Source: Pseudooceanicola aestuarii
GTDB taxonomy: Bacteria; Pseudomonadota; Alphaproteobacteria; Rhodobacterales; Rhodobacteraceae
Length of the DNA: 64,000 nucleotides
NCBI RefSeq assembly: GCF_010614805.1
Contig: NZ_JAAFZC010000001.1
Location: 859,501-923,500, forward strand
Reading direction: 5' to 3'
Each line of letters begins with the position of its first letter. The stretch's first letter is position 1. This document shows, piece after piece, positions 56,712 to 64,000 of the stretch. Made by a program: the position numbers and the translations under genes. The notes under the pieces are model-generated. The model worked only from the letters and a program-made list of their open reading frames with translations, searched no databases and was not told where the DNA came from.

Positions 56712-58763
56712 CTATCGCCGCCCTTCGCGCAGCCAACCGGCCAGCACCAGCCCCGCCGACAGCAACAGCACCAGCCAGGCCGGCAACAGCGGCACCTGCG
56801 TGACATCGCGCGTCTCGTAGGCGCCGCGCGGCGTCAGGCCGATCCAGCCGCGCCCCGCCGCCGGACGACCCGGACGCACATCGCGCAGATCGGGCACCCC
56901 GTCGGACAGGCGCCGCACCCCGCCGCGCGTGCCTTTCACCAACGGCTCCAGCGCGGCACCATCAGCGATCGTTTCCTCGAATTCCTTCGGCGCGGCGGGG
57001 CCAAGGCCGATCACGGCCTCCTCCTCCCCGCTTTGCAGACGGTACAGACCGATCTCCGGGCCTGTCACCTCCGCGGTGAAACGGCCCGGCGCGGCCTCTG
57101 CCAGGGGCACCTGCGTCTCCGTCCCGTCGGGGGCGGTGACGGTCACGCTGGCGGCATTGCCGGACAGGGTGCGGCGGGTGATCCGCATGGTCTGGCCGCT
57201 GGCCTCGGCGGTCAGGGCCTCTTCTTCCAGCTCCGGCTCCTTCATCAGCCAATGGGCGGTGCGGCGCAGCAGTTCCAGCTGCGGCCCCCCCCCTTCGAAC
57301 CCGCGATGCCACAGCCAGGCGTGGTCCGAGGCCAGCAGCGCGACACGTCCGTCTTCCACCCGGTCCAGGATAACCAGTGGCCGGTCATCGATCCCCGACA
57401 TGACCACCTGCCCGGTCGCATCCTCCAGGTCGACCTGGCGCATCCATCGGCCCCAATCGCCCTCCCACAGCTGGTCAAGCCCGGAGGTGACCGGATGGCG
57501 CTGGCCGATATCCGTCAACGCGGGGCGGAACCCCTGTTCCAGAACCCGCGCGGTCGGCCGGGCCGGCAACACCTGCCCCAGCGGCGTCCGGTAGAGCGAA
57601 TCGGCAGAAGCAAAGTCAGGCCCCGCCGCGATCAGCACCGCGCCGCCTTTGGTGATGTAGTCGCGAACGTTGTCCAGGTAGATCGACGGCAGGATGCCGC
57701 GCCTTTTGTAGCGGTCGAATATGATGAGGTCGAAATCGTCGATCTTGTCCAGAAACAGTTCCCGCGTGGGGAAGGCGATCAGCGACAGTTCAGTGACCGG
57801 CACGCCATCCTGTTTCGTCGGCGGGCGCAGGATGGTGAAATGCACCAGATCGACGGAACTGTCCGATTTCAACAGGTTGCGCCAGGTTCGCCCACCAGGA
57901 TGCGGCGATCCTGACACCAGCAGCACGCGCAGCCTGTCGCGCACGCCGTTCATCTGCACAATGGCGGAATTGTTGCGCGCGGTCAGTTCCCCCTCCGCCT
58001 CCGGGACGGAGAACTGAATGACGTTGCGCCCACCATGTGGCAGGGTCACGGGCAGTTCGAAATCTCGCCCGGTGGCGACGCGGAACGTCTGCGGCGGGCC
58101 GCCATCGACGGAGATTTCCAGCTCCGCCTCGGCGGGCAGATCGTCGGGAACATTGCCCGTATCCTCGATCCGCAGGCCCAGGGTCACGGGTTCGCCCAGG
58201 ATGGCAAAGGCGGGCGCGTTGGACACGATCAGCCGCCGGTCCCAATCCTGCGGCTGCCCCGACAGCAGCAGGTGCAGCGGCGCGGAGAGGCCCGGCGCGC
58301 GGTCCAGATCATGCAACCGCCCGTCCGACAACAGGATTACTCCGGCGATGCGGCCCTGCGGTTCCTCTGCCAGAGCGTCGGAAAGGGCGGTCATCAAAAG
58401 GGAGCCGCTGTCATCGGCGCCGTCGGGCACGGTGACGCGGCGCAACTCGGTCTCCGGGCGGGCGGCGACGAGGCGGGCCAGCTCCTCTGCGGCGCTGGCG
58501 GTCTGCGCGGCGCGATCCCCCAGCCGTTGCGAGGCGGTCCGGTCCTCCACCAGCATCACGATATCGGTCAGCGGCGCGCGGTCTTCCTGCCGGTAGGAGG
58601 GGCCGGCCAGCGCCGCCGCGATCACCAGTCCGGCCAGCCCGCGAAACGCCCAGCCGGCCAGCCCGCGCCACGCCGCCAGCGCGGTGCCGATCGCCGCCAA
58701 TGTGGCCAGCAGGGCCACCGCCGCCCAAGGCAGCAGCGGATCAAAAACGATGGTTCCGGTCAT
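56712..58763 (-). CDS. Membrane protein with vWA/glutamine-amidotransferase-like region (MoxR operon)
   Basis: This 683-residue protein begins with two membrane segments (about 12-35 and 38-58), has a long extracytoplasmic part and ends with a membrane segment (PAWLVLLLSAGLVLAGWLREG). The middle has a VILLSDGRLHDLD strand of vWA type and an IIFDRYKRRGILPS to GGAVLIAAGPDFA section like class I glutamine-amidotransferase-type domains, but the catalytic Cys is absent. It is the last gene of the MoxR operon, overlapping the DUF4159 gene by 4 bases. The function is unknown; it is probably an envelope complex part. Confidence 0.78.
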   Translation of the reverse strand: MTGTIVFDPLLPWAAVALLATLAAIGTALAAWRGLAGWAFRGLAGLVIAAALAGPSYRQEDRAPLTDIVMLVEDRTASQRLGDRAAQTASAAEELARLVAARPETELRRVTVPDGADDSGSLLMTALSDALAEEPQGRIAGVILLSDGRLHDLDRAPGLSAPLHLLLSGQPQDWDRRLIVSNAPAFAILGEPVTLGLRIEDTGNVPDDLPAEAELEISVDGGPPQTFRVATGRDFELPVTLPHGGRNVIQFSVPEAEGELTARNNSAIVQMNGVRDRLRVLLVSGSPHPGGRTWRNLLKSDSSVDLVHFTILRPPTKQDGVPVTELSLIAFPTRELFLDKIDDFDLIIFDRYKRRGILPSIYLDNVRDYITKGGAVLIAAGPDFASADSLYRTPLGQVLPARPTARVLEQGFRPALTDIGQRHPVTSGLDQLWEGDWGRWMRQVDLEDATGQVVMSGIDDRPLVILDRVEDGRVALLASDHAWLWHRGFEGGGPQLELLRRTAHWLMKEPELEEEALTAEASGQTMRITRRTLSGNAASVTVTAPDGTETQVPLAEAAPGRFTAEVTGPEIGLYRLQSGEEEAVIGLGPAAPKEFEETIADGAALEPLVKGTRGGVRRLSDGVPDLRDVRPGRPAAGRGWIGLTPRGAYETRDVTQVPLLPAWLVLLLSAGLVLAGWLREGRR

Positions 58764-61582
58764 TGGCCCAGCCTGTCCAGCAACGCGGGCACATGGACCT
58801 GGTCGCTTTTGTAATTGCCTGTCAGCACGTGCATCACCAGGTTCACCCCGAAGCGAAAGGCGATTTCGCGCTGGCGTTCGCCGCTGAACCCGCGCCCGAC
58901 GGGAACCATCGGATTGCCCCGCGCATCCTGCGCCCAGGCGGAAGCCCAGTCGTTGCCGCCGATCACCACCGGGGTGACATTGTCGTTCAGGTTGCGAAAG
59001 GGCATCCCCTCGATCAGCTCCGCATCGGGAGGCGCGGCCTCTACCCACAGCTGGCCGCCGGTATGACGCCCCGGAAAGTCCTGCAACAGGTAGAAGGTGC
59101 GGGTAAGGACGTGATCGCGGGGCACCGGTTCCAGCGCGGGGATGTCCAGCGGCGCGGCGAGGGATTGCAACTTGCGCCCGTTGGGCGAGGCCGCGCCATA
59201 GCCCGCGACATCGGCATCGCGGGTGTCGAACAGGATCATCCCGCCGGTGCGCAAGTAGCGGTTCAACCGGGCGTAGGCCTCCTCCGTCGGGGTGGGTTGG
59301 TCGGGGGTGACGGGCCAGTAGAGGAACGGAAACAACGACAGATCGTCGGTTTCCAGGTTCACCGCCAGCGGCGCCCCCGGCTCCACCGACGTGCGGAAGA
59401 ACAGCGTTTCCGACAGGCCGCGCAGTCCGGCATGGGCCAGCTCATCCAACTGCGCATCGCCGGTGATCACATGGGCCAGGCGCAGTTCCTCGGTCGCGAG
59501 GAGGGCGAAATCGTCAGGCGCCCCGTCCTGCTGCGCGCGCAGGGGCGTGGCCGGCAGGCCCAGCGCCAGCACCGCGAGGAGCGCCACCGTGCCGCGCCCG
59601 GCCACCGCGCCGGAGCTGCGGCCAGACACCCGCCCCGTCATCCGACCGGACAGCGCCAGCGACGCGACGACATCCGCCAGCAACAGCAGCAGCGCCAGCG
59701 CCAGCAGCGGCCCGCCCAGCGGTGTTTCCTCCTGCCGGTCCAACCCGGACACCGGAACATTGGCGGGCCAGAGGACCGGGGTCAGGACATCCTGCGGCCC
59801 GATCACGTTGCGCGCCAGAGTCCGGTCGCCATCCCGGTAAACGCCGGGGCGCAGATCGGGGCCCAGCGGACCGTCCAGCAGCGTGGGCCCCGCGACACCG
59901 GGCAATGTTCCAGCCTCCGAAATCCCGCCAAAAGCATCGAGAACGCGCAGCGGCTGCCAGGTCGTCCCCTCCACCTCCGCCGCGGCGGGCTGGCCGCTGG
60001 CCGAGGAAACGGACAGCCGTTCCAGCATCTGCACGAACAGCCCCGATAACGGCAGGCTGGACCATTCGGCATTGGCGGAGACATGGAACAGCACCACCTG
60101 CCCCTGGCCCATGGATTTGCGCGTTACCAAAGGCGTGCCGTCCGACAACCGCGCAATGGCCCGTGCGGCCAGCGCGGGATCGGGCTGCGCCATCACCTGC
60201 GAAGAGATCGTGACATCCGCCGGCACCGGCAACCCGGCAAAGGGGCTTTCGCTGTCGAAGGGCGCCAATGTCTTGGGTTCCCCCCAGCTCATCGCGCCAC
60301 CGACATTGCGTCCGCCGGCCCGCAGGCGCACAGGCATCAACGGGTCTTCGGCCGCGCGCCCGACCTCGCTTGCGGCCAGGCGCGGCCCGGCAAAGCGCAA
60401 CAGGGTGCCGCCCCCCTCTGCCCAGTCCAGCAGGGCGGCGGTCTCCCCTTCGGAAAGGGTGGCCACGTCGGCCAGGACGATCACGTCCGGATTGGCGGGC
60501 AAGAGGTCCATCAACGTGCCGCGCAACAACTCCGCATTGGGGGCCAGCGCCTTTTCCAGGTAATGCAGCGGCGACAACAGCTCCAGCCCTTCGCGGTTTT
60601 CGCTGGCAGCAATCAACGCGACCTCGCGCCGGCGCAGGCTGTCATCGGTCAGCGCCACCGCCCCGGCAGAGCGTTGGCCGGCGATCTCGAAATGGGTAAC
60701 CCGGGCGCGCAATTCGGCAGGCAGGGCGATGTCCACCGTGGCACTGTCCGCACCCTCGGCAAAGGTCAGCGGCTGGGCCGCCAATACGCGCATCGCCCCG
60801 GCGGGATCGCGTCCGTGGACCTGCACGATCGCCTCCTGCCCCGGCAGAGCGGTGGTGGCGGCACGCAGACCGGTCAGTTGCACCTTGCCATCGGCAAATC
60901 CCACGGGCCGCAGCGCCAGAGCCGGGCGGGCGCTTTCCAGCACCCGGACGGAGCCGCGCGATTGCACCGCCGCCAGCACCTCGCGGCGCCCGTCACGGGC
61001 CAGCCCGTCGGACAGCCAGACCGTATCGACCGGGGCGGGCATGTCGCGCAACGCCTCGATCAGGCGCTGCATCTCGGGCGCATCCGTCCCGGCCGGGGCC
61101 CAGGGGCGCGGGGCCAGGCCAGGCAGGCTGCTGCGCCAGGCCTCCGACGTGCGGAACACCGGTGCCTCCGGCTGGGACAACTGCACCACGGCGGCGGTCC
61201 TGCCCTGGCGCCCGGCCTCTGCAAGCAGAGCATCGACGGTTTCCGATTGGCGCGGCCAGTCGCGGGCGGCGGCCCAGCTGCCGTCCAGCAGAATCAGCAA
61301 CGGCCCGGCACCCGGACGCGCCGCGTCGCGCGGGTTCAGCACCGGCCCGGCCAGCCCGAGGATCAGCGCGGCCACCGCCAGCATCCGCAGCAGAAGCAAC
61401 CACCAGGGCGTGCGATCCGTGACCGTGTCGTCATCGCGCAACCCCAACAGCAGCGCTACGCCGGGGAACCGCGCCCGGATCGGCGCGGGCGGCACGGCAC
61501 GCAGAATCACCCACAAGACAGGCAGCGCGGCCAGTGCGATCAGCAACCAGGGCGCCGCGAAACCGATGGGGCCGATCATCAT
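58760..61582 (-). CDS. BatA-N / DUF4159 fusion membrane protein
   Basis: This 940-residue protein has an aerotolerance-regulator (BatA) N-terminus with membrane segments (about 8-28 and 60-80) and a vWA-like part from about 94 (ILLDGSWAAA, degenerate MIDAS). Further membrane segments lie near 620-640 and 660-685. The DUF4159 domain is at about 690-940 (LRTGGMILFDTRDADVAGYG, a beta-rich end). An LRAQQDGAPDD sequence before DUF4159 resembles a signal cleavage site, as if two genes had joined. The ATG shares a base with the DUF58 stop. It is part of the MoxR operon. Confidence 0.8.
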   Translation of the reverse strand: MMIGPIGFAAPWLLIALAALPVLWVILRAVPPAPIRARFPGVALLLGLRDDDTVTDRTPWWLLLLRMLAVAALILGLAGPVLNPRDAARPGAGPLLILLDGSWAAARDWPRQSETVDALLAEAGRQGRTAAVVQLSQPEAPVFRTSEAWRSSLPGLAPRPWAPAGTDAPEMQRLIEALRDMPAPVDTVWLSDGLARDGRREVLAAVQSRGSVRVLESARPALALRPVGFADGKVQLTGLRAATTALPGQEAIVQVHGRDPAGAMRVLAAQPLTFAEGADSATVDIALPAELRARVTHFEIAGQRSAGAVALTDDSLRRREVALIAASENREGLELLSPLHYLEKALAPNAELLRGTLMDLLPANPDVIVLADVATLSEGETAALLDWAEGGGTLLRFAGPRLAASEVGRAAEDPLMPVRLRAGGRNVGGAMSWGEPKTLAPFDSESPFAGLPVPADVTISSQVMAQPDPALAARAIARLSDGTPLVTRKSMGQGQVVLFHVSANAEWSSLPLSGLFVQMLERLSVSSASGQPAAAEVEGTTWQPLRVLDAFGGISEAGTLPGVAGPTLLDGPLGPDLRPGVYRDGDRTLARNVIGPQDVLTPVLWPANVPVSGLDRQEETPLGGPLLALALLLLLADVVASLALSGRMTGRVSGRSSGAVAGRGTVALLAVLALGLPATPLRAQQDGAPDDFALLATEELRLAHVITGDAQLDELAHAGLRGLSETLFFRTSVEPGAPLAVNLETDDLSLFPFLYWPVTPDQPTPTEEAYARLNRYLRTGGMILFDTRDADVAGYGAASPNGRKLQSLAAPLDIPALEPVPRDHVLTRTFYLLQDFPGRHTGGQLWVEAAPPDAELIEGMPFRNLNDNVTPVVIGGNDWASAWAQDARGNPMVPVGRGFSGERQREIAFRFGVNLVMHVLTGNYKSDQVHVPALLDRLGQ

Positions 61583-62462
61583 CAGACGGTCCCCCTGTCC
61601 AGCGCCTGCCAGATCCACAACAGCGCGGATTGTGCTGATTTATCCGTGTGATGCACCTGCATCTGCCAGCCGGTGACATGGGCCAGCGCCTCCAGCTCGG
61701 CCTTGCGCGCGGCGAGCCGCTCCAGATAGCGCGCCCGCAATTCGGTGGCCTTGAGGGTTTCGTGACGCAGGGTGCCGCCGATACTCTCGAAAATGGTGCG
61801 GCCGCGAAAGGGAAACGCCTCCTCCGCCGGGTCGAGCACCATGAGAAGCACACCGCGGACACCGCGATCGGCGGCCTTGGACATCGCCATGCGCAATCCG
61901 TCCAGATCGCCCAGGAAATCCGACACGAACAGCGCGCGGGCATGGGGGATCATCGCGCGGTGTTCGGGAATGCCGTAGTCCTCCGCCCCGTCGCGGGCGA
62001 GGGCCTCGGCCAGGCGCAGCACCTGGTTGCCGCCCCGCCGCGGCGGCAGCGCGGTGCCGGCCATGCCGACCCGTTCGCCGCCCCGGATCAACAGGATCGC
62101 CGTCGCCAGCGCCACCAGCCGGGCGCGGTCGCCCTTCTCCGGCAGTTTCGGGGCGGAGGCAAAGCGCATCGCCGCCGATTGATCGACCCACAGAACCACG
62201 CTTTGCGCGATCTGCCATTCCTTTTGCCGCACGAAGCGATCGTCCGACCGGGCAGAGCGGCGCCAGTCGATCCAGCGCGCCGGATCGCCGGGCTGCACCG
62301 GACGGTATTGCCAGAAATCATCGCCCAGCCCCGCGCGCCGACGCCCGTGGTCGCCCAGAAGCACCGATCCCGCCAGCTGCTCTGCCCGTGCCAGAAGGTC
62401 GGGAAAGGTGGCGGCGGCAGCTTCGGCGGACTGGCGCAGGGTCGTCGGGGCGGTGGGCGAAT

Positions 62463-62466
<4 letters not shown>
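61582..62466 (-). CDS. DUF58 domain-containing protein
   Basis: This 294-residue soluble protein has the DUF58 block GLGDDFWQYRPVQPGDPARW and IDWRRSARSDDRFVRQKEWQ, followed by a vWA-like fold (VVLWVDQSAAM, then LFVSDFLGDL). DUF58 proteins accompany MoxR ATPases and act as scaffolds or clients. It overlaps moxR by 4 bases and shares a base with the next gene's start. Confidence 0.89.
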
Positions 62467-63470
<1,004 letters not shown>

Positions 63471-63553
63471 GGCAATGCCCTCGCATGAACTATATGTCCT
63501 GACAGTGTATCGCGCCTGTGGCGAATGACAAAAGTGATGAGGGACAAAATACC

Positions 63554-64000
63554 GTGAAAGTCTCTGCCAAGAGTATCGAAGCCTCCGCCAAGGCCGCGCA
63601 GGGGCGCGGATTGCCGCCGATCCACAAATGGAACCCCGAATTTCGGGGAAACCTGGACATGCGCATCGCGCGCGACGGCACTTGGTACCACGAAGGCAGG
63701 CCCATCGCGCGGCCTGAACTGGTGCGCCTGTTCTCCACCATCCTGAAGAAGGAAGGCGCGGACTACGTCCTGGTGACGCCGGTGGAAAAGGTCGGCATCA
63801 CGGTGGAAGACGCCCCTTTTGTCGCCGTTGATGTGGAGGTACAGGGACAGGGTCCGGAGCAGGTTCTGACATTTCTGACCAATGTCGCCGATCATGCCAC
63901 GGCGGGGCCCGAGAACCCGATCCGGGTGACCCGCGATTCGACCAGCGGAGAGCCGTCCCCCTATGTTCTGGTGCGCGATGCGCTGGAGGCGCTGATTGAT
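63554..64000 (+). CDS. DUF1285 domain-containing protein (5' part)
   Basis: The frame runs from GTG 63554 to the right edge without a stop (149 codons seen). [20 protein letters not shown] with [20 protein letters not shown] are the conserved start of DUF1285, and [20 protein letters not shown] follows. DUF1285 proteins are small cytosolic proteins of unknown role. GAGGGA (63539-63544) lies before the GTG; an upstream in-frame GTG at 63518 would add 12 residues but has no ribosome site. The end is outside the window. Confidence 0.85.
   Translation, partial: MKVSAKSIEASAKAAQGRGLPPIHKWNPEFRGNLDMRIARDGTWYHEGRPIARPELVRLFSTILKKEGADYVLVTPVEKVGITVEDAPFVAVDVEVQGQGPEQVLTFLTNVADHATAGPENPIRVTRDSTSGEPSPYVLVRDALEALID

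Overview
The window is a GC-rich, densely packed chromosomal segment of an alphaproteobacterium, almost certainly a member of the Rhodobacteraceae (Roseobacter/Rhodobacter group). Pointers are the block rpoZ - rel - DUF2062 - pdxJ - acpS - lepB - rnc - era - DUF1491 - recO, a monomeric NADP isocitrate dehydrogenase, a glutathione-dependent formaldehyde pathway, an MbfA-type ferritin/VIT1 fusion, DUF1285, DUF599 and DUF1491 proteins, and three tandem peptide deformylase genes. About 60 protein genes are supported. I saw no rRNA, tRNA, CRISPR array, insertion sequence, prophage or integrase. The region reads as core chromosome with small lineage-specific insertions.

Layout. 0-5.4 kb: end of accD, folC, then a 369-base non-coding stretch with a promoter, a long inverted repeat and a hairpin, then rmlCBDA (dTDP-L-rhamnose), chained by 4-base overlaps. 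5.5-12.4 kb: icd with a strong terminator, a nitroreductase, then a likely operon fghA - UPF0178 - HAD phosphatase - ornithine cyclodeaminase homologue - alpha/beta hydrolase. 12.4-19.4 kb: MFS transporter, zapE, mbfA, an NYN/LOTUS protein, a LysR regulator divergent from a methyltransferase, and an EamA transporter. 19.4-25.6 kb: frmA, an I78 protease-inhibitor lipoprotein, and a beta-oxidation operon (FadB/PimF-like, then large and small acyl-CoA dehydrogenases). 25.8-31.9 kb: adenine deaminase, a putative rhamnosyltransferase, a fumarylacetoacetase-family hydrolase, glpK, a TetR regulator, a META-like lipoprotein.

31.8-40.7 kb: the conserved minus-strand housekeeping block (transcription, stringent response, vitamin B6, lipid carrier, secretion, RNA processing, recombination, folate). 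40.8-47.3 kb: NYN protein, YqaA-like protein, ispH, rnhA and fmt on the plus strand, facing three deformylase genes, then a PatB-type C-S lyase. 47.5-50.1 kb: metallophosphoesterase, lipid kinase, and hsp20 with its own intrinsic terminator, a ROSE-like RNA thermometer and a heat-shock-type promoter. 50.3-55.4 kb: a secreted trypsin-like protease and the glycolate oxidase operon glcD - glcE - small membrane protein - glcF. 55.5-64 kb: DUF599, a secreted protein, a MoxR - DUF58 - BatA/DUF4159 - membrane protein operon, and the start of a DUF1285 gene.

The points most worth a second look are the ROSE-type thermometer before hsp20, the third deformylase paralogue that has lost both the metal-ligand cysteine and the catalytic glutamate, a 12-base periodic array of CAG-NNN-CTG mini-palindromes after patB, a 13-base element that follows the stop codon of four separate genes, an unannotated membrane protein locked inside the glc operon, a G-quadruplex-type tract, and a possible small transcript ahead of the rhamnose genes.
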